A DNA stretch of 64,000 nucleotides from Neurospora tetraspora (Eukaryota > Ascomycota > Sordariomycetes > Sordariales > Sordariaceae), in contig NW_026944391.1 of NCBI RefSeq assembly GCF_033439725.1, positions 1,550,001-1,614,000 of the forward strand. Reading direction: 5' to 3'. The position numbers and the translations under genes are program-made. The notes beneath the pieces were generated by a model. That model was not told where the DNA came from and made no database searches. It saw nothing but the letters and a program-made list of their open reading frames with translations. Below are positions 9,801 to 20,809 of this stretch, one piece after another (within the stretch, counting starts at the first letter, position 1; every line of letters starts with the position of its first letter).

Positions 9801-11051
9801 TCGATACGGATGAAGTACTCCTTGATGGCCGCGTTGGTCGTTTCGAGGTCGGGGATAGGAAGGTGGATTGCTGGTGTCGGGGAAGATTGTCGTCGTCCAT
9901 CGCTGAATGCTCCTCCGGGAGAGGGATTGACCGCGGTGCTGTTGTTGTTGTCCCATAGCTGCCACGGTGTCGGAGACAAGATGGGCGGTTCGGTCGATAC
10001 CGAAGCTCGATCACGGAGGGGAGACGCTTCTTCTTGTTCCTGTAGTCCCTGACCAGAGTTGTGCCGTGACGATGAAGCCGTTGAAGATCCAACAAGCGTC
10101 TGGTTCTGGCTGCTGTCGACACTGTTGTAGGAGGAAGCATGCTGCAAACTCGGCCTTCCAGTAGCGTTCGTAGAGGTGTTCCCAGCCGGGGCCATAACCG
10201 TCGTCGGCGGTGTGCCAGTAGGGGTATTCTCGTCCTCATCCATGGCCGCCATGGGGGTGAAAGACTCGTCAGGCGTCTGCTTCAGCTCCTCAATCAGGCG
10301 CACCGCCTGCTCGGGCGTCGCCTTTCTCAGCTGCTGCATCGTCTTCTCCAGCAGTGCGAGGCGCGACTTCATGGCCTTGTAGCGCGACTGGCCTTCTTCG
10401 CCATCGTAGCCGCATTGTCGTCCTTTGGCTTTGCAGTTGTTGCACTTGGGACGTTGGCCGCCGCACTAGATTGGGGGGATTGCCCGTGGTAACAAGAACC
10501 GGGACAGGGGTTAGCAAACACTGACACGCACACGTTGTTGACTTGACACGCGGGTAGCTAACGGGTAACGGGTAACACGGGTGGTTTGACGGGTATGCAA
10601 GCCACACGGGAATTAGACGAAATGACGGGGAAACGGGAAGGATTTGATGGGATGGCATCAAATTCTAGAAGGGCAAGGGGAAAGGGTGGTAGGTGGCGAA
10701 GAAGGACATGATGAATGTATTGCACTGGAAAAACCAAAAACAAAAACAAAAACACCGGAAATGTCACACCTTGGCCTTTGTCTTGCGACAGTCACGGCAT
10801 GCTTGGACCACACTCCGCTTTCTCCTCGGAAGCACAATGCTTTCTATTCGCTGTGGGCCTTGGACGGGTATTGGAAGGCCTGTATTTCCGGCAGCAACAA
10901 AGCCTGGGGCAACGGCATGGGGCAGAATGTGAGGGTGAGGCTGTTGCTGCTCAGCGTGGTCTCGTGGTTGTAGTGTTGGTTGTGCTGCCCCCTCAACATC
11001 GTGGCCGTGGGTTGGGATGGAAGCTGGTCGAATCTCGCGAAAGTTTTGCAT
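6826..11051 (-). CDS. Zn2Cys6 transcription factor with fungal-specific (MHR) domain, six exons
   Basis: The model on the minus strand is 11051..10770, 10465..9459, 9160..8924, 8672..8612, 8498..8447, 8258..6826, giving about 1023 residues with every junction in frame. Intron 1 (304 nt) splits the zinc cluster; the spliced product gives a perfect C85-X2-C88-X6-C95-X6-C102-X2-C105-X6-C112 binuclear zinc cluster, preceded by basic PRRKRSVVQA and followed by a linker and a heptad-like helix (SRLALLEKTMQQL) for dimerisation. The segment ALSYVGVAYRMNHDAA across intron 2 and RSWRTLVFLARSWLSSAHGY across intron 3 match the middle homology (Fungal_trans) region. Introns 3-6 show GT/AG ends and CTAAC or CTGAC branch points. 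The C-terminus has Gln tracts, including nine consecutive Gln. It is a nuclear DNA-binding regulator; the target is unknown. The intron 2 donor is read as GTTTCC, chosen because it keeps the GVAYRM motif; GTGTGT nearby is an alternative. Confidence 0.88.
7345..7371. repeat. (TTG)9 trinucleotide microsatellite
   Basis: Nine TTG units, coding for nine glutamines on the minus strand within the last exon of the Zn2Cys6 regulator. A second, imperfect CTG/CAG tract lies at about 7432-7462. Both are likely to vary in length between strains. Confidence 0.9.
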
Positions 11052-13659
11052 CGGTGCCGGCTCGAACTCGGAGAGGATTGGGTGGGGGATGCTCTAGACG
11101 CAATAGTGCTTGGGCTGGTGCTGCTGAATTGTCCAGGGGAAGGGGACAACGATGAGAACAAAGGTCTGCTTGGGTCCGTAGCCGCATCGAAAGGCACGAC
11201 AGGGAGTCGGGGTGGTACTGGAGGTTGTAGGGACTGGCTTAGTTCCGCGTTGCCGAGGAACAAAAACGAGAGTCTCTCTTCTCCTTTTCCGTCTTCCGAT
11301 TGATGAGGAGAAAGCGAAGCAAAAGGCTTTCTTTCAGCAGTGTCTGGCTGCCCTGGCCTCAATCCCGAAGACCCCGATGCTTCTCTTGTGGATCCTGCCA
11401 GCTGAAGAAGAGCTAAGGAGAGCCAGCAACAGCAGCAACAGTAGGCAGTAGCAGCATAAGCAGCGGGCCAGCAGATTGGAAACTCCCACAAGCTCTATCC
11501 TCCCAGCTGTCAACAAGCGTTCCGTGAGGAAACTGAAGCAATATGTACACCCACGCACACACGCGCAACGGGTGATGCTTCCCTGGTCGAGAGGGGGCAC
11601 GGGGGGCGGTCACGACGGGACCACACTGCTGCTCAACTGGAACTGGATCACTTCCGACCAGACGAAACACTCGACGAGGAACCGACCCCGACTGCTGGTA
11701 TAGGCTCCCGTGGCTCTCCTTTCCGGCCAAAATACAGTGTGCCCGCAGCACGCTTTCAAAGGGCCAACGAAGAACCCAACAGGTTCCTACTCTGCCCCAC
11801 CAAATTGCTGCACTTGGTAGCAGCGATGAATCACTGGACGGAGACGGATGATCAGCGAGCTGTCTCTTGGTAGGTTTTGGTGTGTCTATGATTGCGAGAT
11901 GACGATGATGATGTTCCAATGGGAGGCCCCCCATGAGAACGGGGGCATGGCCGGAGGAGGAGTCTTTTTTGGGAACGAACGTCCACCCGTGTCTCGTGCC
12001 CATTCAGGGGCATTTTACCTTGATTTGGCCTACGCAGTCTTTGTTCCCTAGTAGAAACGACTACGATGGCCATGAAAGCCTAGACGCGGAAACGAAGCGC
12101 GGTGGTATTTCCGGGTGCTCCTCTTTGCTGGATGGATGGATTGCCCGAATGTGAAAGCGGTTGGAGCACAAGCAAAACTTGTGGGTGGTGATACGACGAT
12201 CCCAACGGTTGGCTTCCACTCTTCTTGGGTGCTCTGCCCCCTTGGCCCCTTTTTTGGTAGACGGCCAAAAGAGAGAAACTTGATTCTGTCCAATCACGCC
12301 TCTCGAAATCAGCCAGCTCCAGTCAATCTGTTAGGGAACCTATCAGCTCAGACAGAGCGAGTCATCAAATCCCGGTTATGTCCACTAACAGGGTCCGGAG
12401 GTGAGTCCGATCCCCCCGCTAACTCCCCGTACCCTGCGTGACAAACGAGACCTGAGGTAGGTATTGTACCTTGCGCTTGCGGTCACGGCAGCACGAACTA
12501 GCTGACTAGCACTGGAATACAACTGCCTTTCGTGGCTGTCAGTCGTCGATGCCCCGTTGCTGGCCCCGTTGACGGTTTGAGATAGATATCCGAAATGGAT
12601 TGTCCGAATTCCCCGAAGCAATGAAAAGTCTAGATCCATTCCCCACAGACTCGCGGGATCTCTCCGTCATGTTTTTTCCCGCAAACTGCCGCCCACTTGA
12701 CTGGTGACCGAAGCAGGGGTGGTCCTGGGCCAACTGCGGAGACTTCCTGAAGGCGACAAGATCGGATTTTGAACGTGGCATCGACGTTTCATCCAGCATC
12801 CGCGGCTTGGGTCCGACAATATCCGGGTTCCAACGATGCTCGATATACAGCACTACGCCCATCTTGGTACCGCCCGTTTGGGGGGCCCCGTGAGTCCATC
12901 TCGGGCGCATGTTGGGAGGAATGATTTGCATTTGGTGGATTCCCGTTGCCGTGAGAACAGCCCTATCCTCAATTGTGATGGTAAAAGTTGTGATTCGCCG
13001 TGGTTTGGTGGGATGCACCCCCTATCTCGGGTGTGTTTACTTGCATCTGTGAATGCCCTCATCGCATGATTTTGATAATTCCTGATCGCTTCCACTTTTT
13101 GCTCGTCTCTGGGCCGGTCTTGGCAGGAAAATCAGCCCCACACCTGTAACAAATGTTGAGGGAAATACCACGGGCGCATCGAGATGGTTGATCCCGTATT
13201 GTTCGCGTAATTTGTCCAGTTTTCCCTGTAGGTGAAACCCAGAGCTGAATGTCATCGAGATCTCAATTGCTGACGGACAAACAGTGGGGAAATGCTACAA
13301 GAAATAGCGGTGCCGCCCGGGAGCAGCCATAATGACCAACCGCCGAGATTGATACTCCTGCACGCATGACGGACAACCACCCGGACTTCAGCCGTATGCA
13401 TCGCTGACGGATGCGATTGCACTCCTTTATGCAATGGAAATGGGATGAGTGAGCTACGACGATGCAGCTGTTGCTGCCGCTCTCAGACATGATGCTGCTG
13501 TGCGACGACGCCGGCATGAGGGTCGTACAGCCATGACCTGTGCTCTTCACGCTTGGGCATTCGACGACATCAAGATGCACCCTTGCAACTCGAACATCAC
13601 CATTCGAAGGACCTGACCATCGTCATCAAACCATCACCGCGCCCGACTCCACCGCCAGT
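11052..13659. other. 2.6-kb intergenic region between divergent genes
   Basis: It separates the regulator (minus) from the FAD monooxygenase (plus), so it holds both promoters and probably a long 5' leader of the regulator. Only short overlapping frames occur, with none showing a domain or sustained codon bias. There is a CAGCAA-rich patch near 11,425-11,465. I see no tRNA or other RNA gene. Confidence 0.5.
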
Positions 13660-15640
13660 ATGCCCTCCGCGTTAAAGATGGCCTCCAAGACCTCCGCGAC
13701 CACCACAACCACATCAACCGGCCAACCCCTGAGCGATATACCCCTTTCCACGGGCCGAACCGATGCCACTGCTCCCTCCGGGACTCCCTCCACGACATCA
13801 CCCTCCGAAGCTTCTACCATTTCCTCGACCTCCTCTCCCTCCGGCGCCTCCAGCTCCCTCCCGACCCACAACTACCGCCCCCGCGTCGCAATCCTCGGCG
13901 CCGGCATCTCGGGCCTCTCCGCCTCTCTCTCCCTCCGCCGGGCCGGCTGGTCCGTGACCATCTTCGAGCGCTCGCTCTTCGCCAACGAGACCGGCGCCGC
14001 CATCACTTTGCCTCCCAATGCCAGCTTGTGTCTCTCGCGATGGGGGTTTGATTTCGAGAAGGCGGAGCCGGTGCCGAATTGGAGTATTCGATTCGCGAGG
14101 GCGGATACGTTGGAGGTTGTGAAGACTGAGGAATATAAGGGGTTTGGGGAGGATATGGGATGGCGGTCTTGGGGCGTTCATAGGGCGGACTTGCATAAAG
14201 GGTTGAGGGAGTTGGTGATCAGGGACGGGGTAAAGGGGGCGATATCGAACGGAGAGAGGGAAACGGAGGGTGAAGTAGATGGGGGGCACGGAACAAAGGG
14301 GATGGTCGATGGAGGGCCGGTGGATATACGGCTAGGAAGGGAAGTAGTTGGAGTGGATTGTGAAGCGGGTGTGATTGAGTTCAAGGATGGGTCAAAGTCT
14401 GGTAGATGGGATCTGGTTGTTATTGCCGATGGCGCACACGTACGTTTCTTTCCTGTCTTTTCCTTCTTCCTCTTTCCCTCTTTCCCTCACCTCCTCTATC
14501 CCCCTTCCCTCTTTCCTTGACACCGCTAACCCCCTTCTACAACAGTCCAAACTCCTCCCCTACATCCTTTCTCCCTCCATGTCCCCGAAAGACGCCAAAC
14601 CGCAAGACCTCAGCCCACAAGAAAAAGAACCACAAGTGCAACCCAACCCCCAAACACTCGCCCGCCCAACCGGCCGCTCAATCTACCGCTTCCTCCTCCC
14701 CCTCCTCCCCCCCTCCCCGCTCCTCGCCAACCCTCACCTCCGGCCACACTTCCTCCCTTACAGTCAAGGCGGCCCCTTACCGGGCTTCCTCTCCTGGCAC
14801 GACCCTATTCGGGATGTGCTCTGGGTGTCTTACCCCTGCCGCGGCGGGCGCGTGCTCAACAACGCCATTGTGCATGACACGCAGCCTGGGGAGGCGGGGG
14901 AGTCGCCGGGTTGGTCGACGGCGGTGGGGAGGGAGCAAGTTTTGAGGGTGGTGGAGGGTTTCCATGAGGGGGTGAAGGGGTTGGTTGAGATGGCTTATGC
15001 TGGTGGTGCCGGGGATGGTGATGGTGATGATGAGGAGGAGGGGGATGGAGTGGAGAAGGCGGTGGTGGTGGATGAGGGTTGTAGAGGTGAAGAAAGGGGG
15101 ACCCTGACAGGAGAGAAAGGGATCAAGGTCCATCACTTGTTCAAAAGGCCAGCTTTGAACTCGTTCGTGCGTGGCAGAGCAGTGGTTATAGGCGACGCGG
15201 CGCATGTCATGATGCCTACGCACGCAGCGGGGGGCGCCATCGCTATTGAGTCTGCTGCCACGATGGAGGTCCTCTTTCGCGGGTTTCCTCCCTCTGAGAC
15301 TTCTTCGCAGCTTGAAGAGTTCGTCAAGGGCAGGCTGAAGCTATTCGATCAGCTTCGGATCCCGAGGTGTAACTTGACCATGTTGGCGTCGAATGCAGGG
15401 CCCAAGTGGTTGAACGTCGAAGGCGTGGAGGAGGAGGTCAGGAGGTATTACAAGGGACCGTTGCCGCATAAGGATGCGTTGCCGTGGACAAGGGAGTTTA
15501 GGGAAGTCTTGTTTTGTTATGATGCGTTCGAGGCGGCGAAGGAGGCGGTAAGGAAGGAGGAGGCAGCTGCTGCGGGTTTCAGTTCCGAGTCAAAGGGCTC
15601 GGAAGTGAAGGTCTCGGAGGTGGAGGCTGAGAACATGTGA
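13660..15640 (+). CDS. FAD-dependent monooxygenase, salicylate-hydroxylase-like (class A flavoprotein)
   Basis: Two exons, 13660..14439 and 14546..15640, encode 624 residues. The 106-nt intron has a GTACGT donor, a GCTAAC branch point and an AACAG acceptor, phase 0; splicing joins ADGAH to SKLLPY, forming the DG motif (ADGxHS) of class A flavoprotein hydroxylases. The FAD-binding Rossmann motif is GAGISG (residues 80-85) in RVAILGAGISGLSASLSLRR, ending with an acidic FER. The second FAD motif GDAAH is at 476-480 in VVIGDAAHVMMPTHAAGGA. The enzyme would hydroxylate an aromatic or similar substrate using NAD(P)H and O2. Oddities: a Ser/Thr-rich N-terminal ~70 residues with no domain, and extra loops (a Gly/Glu-rich loop around 14,880-15,120), so it is longer than the usual 400-450 residues. 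The frame is open upstream to 13540, but the first ATG is at 13660. Confidence 0.9.
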
Positions 15641-16469
15641 CTGGAGACTGTAGATGTGACCGGCTAAGTTGGGCATGATGACATCTATTGAGCCTCTTTT
15701 GTCCGAGGATTCATCCGTGTGGTTTGTGGTGTGGCATGTGCTTGTGAAAGAACGTTATATGTGATGCTTCGGTGCTTGGTTCTTGGTTCACTGCGCCGTG
15801 GCGTATTCGGGAAACGGGAACTGCTTCCTCTTTTCCGTTGTTGGGACGCTTTTGATCAAGTTTTAGTCAGGTTCCGTGGTTGAAGACATAGAAAACCAGT
15901 CCAACTTCCCTTCAGATGGCCCAACCGCGCATCAAGTGCCGAGTTTCCCAGAAACGATGGAGAAAAATCAAGCCAGTTACCGCCAAGACACGGTATAACA
16001 ACAACGTGGTTTTCGGAAGAGGGTGACACGGGATAAGATCCGCCGTTCCTGCAGCAACATAACTCGGTAAACCCGGCAGCCGGCCATTTAGCCTCTTTAT
16101 TGGTCCTCTCACAACGACAACTTTACAACTTCCAAATGGTCAAGTCCCGGAAAGTACGACCGAGTAACTGGCTTGCTGTCGTAGTATTTTCCTTTCTGGC
16201 TGTTGTTGGTGATTGCTCGGCAAGATCCTGGGCGTCATATCTCATGTGTCTCTGTCCACGTCAGCCAAAAGTTTGGTATCGAGGGTCCTTGAGCCGAGAA
16301 GGAATATGTGGTGACGAAGTGTGGGGGGAATGGGAAGCTCCAAGAGAGCTTCAAAACCCTCTCACATGCCCTCCTCTTCCCTTCGTCGGCTTGTTTCCCT
16401 CGTGCTGCTGTGATCTTCAGGTCTCTAGGTTCGAACCAGACAACCCTTCCTGTCTTCAGGATCAAAAAA
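15641..16469. other. Intergenic region upstream of the chitin-binding gene
   Basis: 3' flank of the monooxygenase and promoter of the next gene. The frame used by the chitin-binding domains stays open leftwards to 16100 with an ATG at 16136, but the peptide there looks non-coding. Confidence 0.5.
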
Positions 16470-17506
16470 ATGAAGTTCCTCAACCTTTTCACGCTCACAG
16501 CGCTGAGCTGGTGGCCCCTTCCAGCTCTCGCCAAATCCCACCTCAACGACTTCACCCTCCCAGACCGACAACTTCTCCGTGCCCTCGCCCGCCGTCAACA
16601 CCAACACCCCAACGGCACCTCCTTGTCAGATATGACGAACGCCACGACGAGCTGCTCAACACCCGCCAAACCACCACCGGTCGTTGTGGTGCCAACTACG
16701 GCCGCTGCCCCGACAACCTCTGCTGTTCCGACTACAGCTACTGCGGCGACTCCGTAGACCATTGCTACCCGGGCTTTGATTGCCAGCCTGCGTATGGAGT
16801 CTGTGGATGGCCTCGGCCTGTGGCTACCACTACTTCGACCACCATAAGGCCGACCAGCAGCACTTCAACCACCAGCTCGACACGCAGCAGTAGCACCACG
16901 AGCACCACCAGTACCACCAGTAGCTCAACGAGAAGCAGCACCAGCACCAGCACCAGCAGTTCCGTCCCCATCCCCACTGACCCCACAGGAATCATCACCA
17001 CCAACGGCCAATGCGGCAACTCCACCATCTGCCCCGGCATTGCCGACGCCGGCTGGGGCCCCTGCTGCTCTCAATTCTTCTGGTGCGGTTCCGGACCCGA
17101 GTACTGCGGTGCAGGGTGCCAATCTGCTTTTGGTCTTTGCGATGTTGATTCTGGACCTCCCGGAACCACCACCACTCCTCCTACTAGTACTTCCACTTCT
17201 TCCACCACCAGCACCACCACAACTTCCCGGATCACTACCACCTCTACCACTTCCACTTCCAGGACTACAAGCACAAGCACAAGGACAGGCACCACCACCA
17301 GCACGAGCGCCGGACCGACCATCACGCTACCGCCCGGTCAAGTGTCAAGTAGAGACGGGAGGTGCGGGAACGGACAGAATTGTTTGGGAAGTACGTATGG
17401 TCGGTGTTGCAGCCAGTTTGGATGGTGTGGAGAGGGGGATCAGTTCTGTCCGTATATCGTGGGTTGTCAGACGGAGTTTGGGTATTGTGATCCGCCGACT
17501 TTCTGA
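16470..17506 (+). CDS. Secreted protein with three chitin-binding type-1 (CBM18) domains; apparent frame break near the N-terminus
   Basis: Three hevein-like domains are clear: about 16,680-16,805 (GRCGANYGRCPDNLCCSDYS...), 17,005-17,150 (GQCGNSTICPG... CCSQFFWCG) and 17,360-17,495 (GRCGNGQNCLG... CCSQFGWCG), each with the regular Cys pattern and the aromatic residues that stack on GlcNAc. They are joined by Ser/Thr-rich, mucin-like linkers that would be O-glycosylated. The protein would bind chitin in the cell wall or outside the cell. The best start is ATG 16470, opening the signal peptide MKFLNLFTLTALSWWPLPALA and a pro-region ending LARRQ, but that frame differs from the domain frame; coding bias switches between about 16,620 and 16,655. 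I found no GT-AG intron that would bridge the two without a stop, so a one-base indel, sequence error or decay is suspected. The alternative is a start at 16136 in the domain frame, which lacks coding bias. Confidence 0.7.
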
Positions 17507-18187
17507 TTTTGTTCGTCTGTTTTGTGGTTGTTGGCTGGGGCAAATGGAGTGAAAGGGAGGTGGTGTGGTAGGTTAAGGTAAGACTGGTGAAGACGATGAT
17601 GGGTGTTTGTGATTCGGGCCCTTGGTTGATATAAGGATAAGACCCGCTGGGTACCTAGGTATTTCGTGGAAAGGGCAAGAATGTTGATCTCTTTTGAGTT
17701 GGAAACAAGCAAAGTGGTTTACGTTGGTTGACTGCTTGTTTTAGACGGCGAGTTTGAGGACCCTTGAAGGTGGATGGAAACGGATTTCTCACAGTAAACA
17801 AAGAAGCGAAGTTGTTTGACCACATGTACGTTGGTAGATGCACTGTATTCTGATATGTTCGTTCCTCGCTAGTCTCGACATCATGATGATGATGTCGAGA
17901 ACCTCAACGGACGGGGATACTGATGCTCGTGTCCCAAACAATCCCACGACCTATTGCAGACATCTTCTCATCTTTCCGAAATCGCTTCCATGTTGCTTAA
18001 AGCCGGTATTACGCTGGGGTTGCAGTGCATGTCTTCTAGAAGCGTGGCTCAATTGGGCCATATACGGGATACCATCCTTCTAATTCCATGTATCACAGCC
18101 GGCCGAAACTTCCTCGGTCTGATCTTTACGGAGGTTCCCGACCCAATCCACGATGCTTCTCCAGCCGACCTGACCTTCCACTCTGTC
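17507..18187. other. Intergenic region between convergent genes
   Basis: Shared 3' flank of the chitin-binding gene (plus) and the acyltransferase gene (minus). It contains a perfect hairpin at 17873-17900 and otherwise nothing recognised. Confidence 0.5.
17873..17900. repeat. Perfect 12-bp inverted repeat with 4-nt loop
   Basis: TCTCGACATCAT, loop GATG, then ATGATGTCGAGA. It sits between two convergent genes, so it could form an RNA hairpin in either transcript's 3' region; function unknown. Confidence 0.8.
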
Positions 18188-19834
18188 CTACCACCTAAAC
18201 CGCCCCGTGAACCCATCCCAGTATGTCGAATATTCCGAGGCCGCCTCGTTCGTCGTCAACCTCACATCAATCCCTCCACTCATCGCTTTGAGAAAAGTTG
18301 TAAAGCCATCCAACCTCGACAACTTTGTGAAGGGCGGGCCTGCCAACACTGCCTCAACATCCAGCGCCGTCCGCTCCCCATACAGCTCATACTTGCTCCA
18401 GTCCGTATTCACAAAGCACCACTCCCCAAACAGGTTGAAGTCGACTTTGGCAAGGCGCTTGTCGGGTAAGTCACACATCCATTGGCAAACTATATGTGCG
18501 TATTCCATGCTGGTAAACGTGTCAAAATGACGCATTTTGTCGTGTATCAATCTGGCCACCTGCCAAAGCGGGGCGTCCCACAAGTCAAGCCCATCTTCCT
18601 CTGCATGTGGCAAGGTGAAGAAAACGGGAAGGGTGGCATTGGGAAAGTAATGACTCCTTCCCCACCCCCTACTTTGTCCAGCGAAGTCGAAGCGGGAGGG
18701 ATGGGCAAAGTTTATACCAGTGGTCCAAAGGCTGGGTGTCGGGAGGCAGTCTTTGGGAAGCGGGACACCTCTGGGGTGCCCGGTCAAACGGTGGGCCTGA
18801 TCGGAAGCGACGACGACGCGGGCTTGGTGGGTGCGCTGCCACAGGTGGGCAACGAGGGCTTCAAACGTGGATACCCAGGAGTCCTCATCGTCGGGGTTTG
18901 TAGCTTTGGCTTGGAGATGGGCAAGTTCGTCGGGGTCGAAGTTCAGGTAAGTGCCGACCATAGGGATGTGAGGTTCTTGGGCAGTGTCTGAAGTGACTGT
19001 ACTCTTCATGTGCTTGTCGGCATCGCCGCCTAGTGCTTCGCCTGGCTGGGAGGAGATGATGAAGCCAGGTGGTGGATCAGTAATGGCCCAGGGTGCTTCG
19101 CCCGTATCGCCTTCGGTTATTCGGTAGGCGCCCCAGGGGATGATATGCGGTGGGAGGTCAAGGGTTCCGATATCACGGCGAGAAAGCTTGCGGTAGATGT
19201 CGCACAGGTCTTGGTACAGATGAAGGCACCCCTCTGCGGCGCAGACGGCGTGGGAGATGCGGTATCCGATGGCGACGGAGCCGCACTTGAATTGGGTACG
19301 TTGGATTAGCAGAAGGGGGCCGCGCTGTATGCCCGTTTTGTCGTCGAAAGAGGGATCCCATGGGGCAATCAGCGCTTCGCCTCTCCCTGGGAGTTTGTGC
19401 ATCTCGATGTCCTCGCCCTATCCGCGCATATGATCTGGAGACGGCGAGAGCGGCTGGTCGCAAGATGCTTCGAACAGGGAGGCGCCCGTGCCCAGCTTGG
19501 TGATACTCCGGACGCCATTGGAAGGGTCGATGGCGAGGCGGCCGGTCAGGTGAGGGTAGTAATTGAGCAGGTTGCTGATGGCTTCACGCAGTCGTGAGAT
19601 AGGAATGAAGTCTTCTGTCTTTTCATGATCGGGCTTTTCATAGGCGTAGACCAGGTCGATAGGGACGCCGGTATGGGCGAGGTAATCCAAGGGACCAAGT
19701 CGGAAAGGAGAGGGGAGATGTTCCAAGCTCTTGGGGTCGGCGAAGTTAATAACATGCGTGGCCGTAATCTTGACCGGAGTGTCACCGGGGGTCTTACCGG
19801 GGGTGTCGCCGGGGGCGGATGTCGTCGTCGTCAT
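18188..19834 (-). pseudogene. BAHD-like acyltransferase gene with in-frame stop and altered active site
   Basis: A minus-strand reading frame of 548 codons, closed only by one internal TAG at 19418-19420 (codon 139), resembles the PF02458 transferase (BAHD) family, CoA-dependent O- or N-acyltransferases. The N-terminal part has HVINFADPKSLEHLPSPFRLGPLDYLA-type family features and TKLGTGASLFEAS; after the stop the same frame continues with LPGRGEALIAPWDPSF, LLLIQRTQFKCGSVAIGYRISHAVCAAEG and a late FVNTDWSKYELYG. Family members carry HxxxD (commonly HSVCD) as the catalytic motif; here it reads H195-A-V-C-A199, so the Asp is replaced. No intron with GT-AG ends would remove only the stop. A protein could restart at M145 (19402), but without the N-terminal lobe. 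I therefore call it a probable pseudogene. Codon use is otherwise normal and the decay is not of RIP type. It is the last gene before the AT-rich block. Confidence 0.65.
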
Positions 19835-20150
19835 GTTTGCGAAACTTGGTCAGATTTGAAGATGCTAAGTTGGCCAAAATCATCCCCATTCACTGGGATT
19901 AACGGACCATATAGGTATATATATCAGTTAAAGTACACTTGTCCTCATGGCACCGCAAAGACTCGGGCCATCCGTTTTCAGCTACCAAGGAAATCAGGCA
20001 TAGTCTGTAAGCATACTGCAACATTCATGCCCGCCAGAAATTGTATGCAAGACGGTGATTTTGAATGTCCTTATTTGACAGGGGAAAAAGACAGGGCACC
20101 AGAAGAATCGAATTTACAGTGCTCCGGGGTGGCAACACGTCTCCCCCACA
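19835..20150. other. Upstream region of the acyltransferase gene
   Basis: Promoter side of the minus-strand gene; a TATATA stretch lies at about 19,914-19,924 (ATAGGTATATATATCAG). No gene is seen. Confidence 0.4.
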
Positions 20151-20490
20151 CTCGTCAGGTCTACAAAATCGACCTCTGACTAGCGGGCGAGCCACTAGTC
20201 AGGATCATTGATTCGTACACGATCATTGATTCGTACTGCGGGAGCGACTTATATTGGCTAGTAAAAACCTTTGGCGCCAAAGTCACGCAAGCTAAGCCGG
20301 TTAGCGGGTCTAGCTGCATATTCAAGTTGTTTAACTGCATCTTACCCCTCCGAGCTGCATATTTGATGCATGCAAGCCATATACCGTATCGATACAAGAA
20401 TCCGGTACGAATCAATGATCATGTACGAATCAATGATCCTAACTAGTGGCCCGCCCGCTAGTCAGAGGTCGATTTTGTAGACCTGACGAG
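20151..20490. mobile_element. 340-bp MITE with 86-bp terminal inverted repeats
   Basis: Left arm 20151-20236 and right arm 20405-20490 are inverted copies differing at only three positions, all transitions. The outermost bases are CTCGTCAGGTCTACAAAATC. Each arm contains a nested small palindrome (TGACTAG...CTAGTCA) and two tandem 18-bp units beginning GATCATTGATTCGTAC. The ~168-bp centre has no ORF. Only a 2-bp CA flanks both ends, so the target duplication and superfamily cannot be settled. Two differences could be C-to-T RIP changes. The structure fits a non-autonomous DNA transposon inserted ~320 bp from the edge of the AT-rich block. Confidence 0.85.
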
Positions 20491-20809
20491 CAGGTATTTT
20501 TGCGGGCATAAAATGTACATATTCGGGCATACGCATGTCTGATTATGTCTGATTTCCCTGGAACCTAAAAACGGATGTTGATGAATCATGGTGCTTTATA
20601 GCGTGCAGGTGTGGCTTGGCAACTTGGGGAATGTGGCGGGGAAAGCAATTGGACGCTTTGATTCGCGGTTGCCCAGACAGCTGTCCCCACCTGTTTTGTT
20701 CAAGGCAAAAGCAGCTCCACAATGTCCACATCACTGTAGCTTAGGTATTGATTAACGGTGGGCCACGAGTGGAAGGAGTACTCATATGACCCGACCCCAT
20801 TACCAAAAC
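20491..20809. other. Transition zone into the AT-rich block
   Basis: Normal-composition sequence that turns AT-rich at about 20,800-20,900. No gene is seen. Confidence 0.5.

Noticed and set aside
12300-12470. Possible tRNA-like stem structure near GGGTCCGGAGGTGAGTCC
   Set aside because: No matching acceptor stem, anticodon arm or B-box could be laid out.
16136-16469. Start at 16136 for the chitin-binding protein (single continuous frame)
   Set aside because: The peptide from 16136 to ~16650 has poor codon bias and odd composition, while the other frame gives an ideal signal peptide. Kept only as an alternative.
20149-20492. CA dinucleotide flanks as proof of a 2-bp target duplication of the MITE
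   Set aside because: Two bases match by chance too often; left unassigned.
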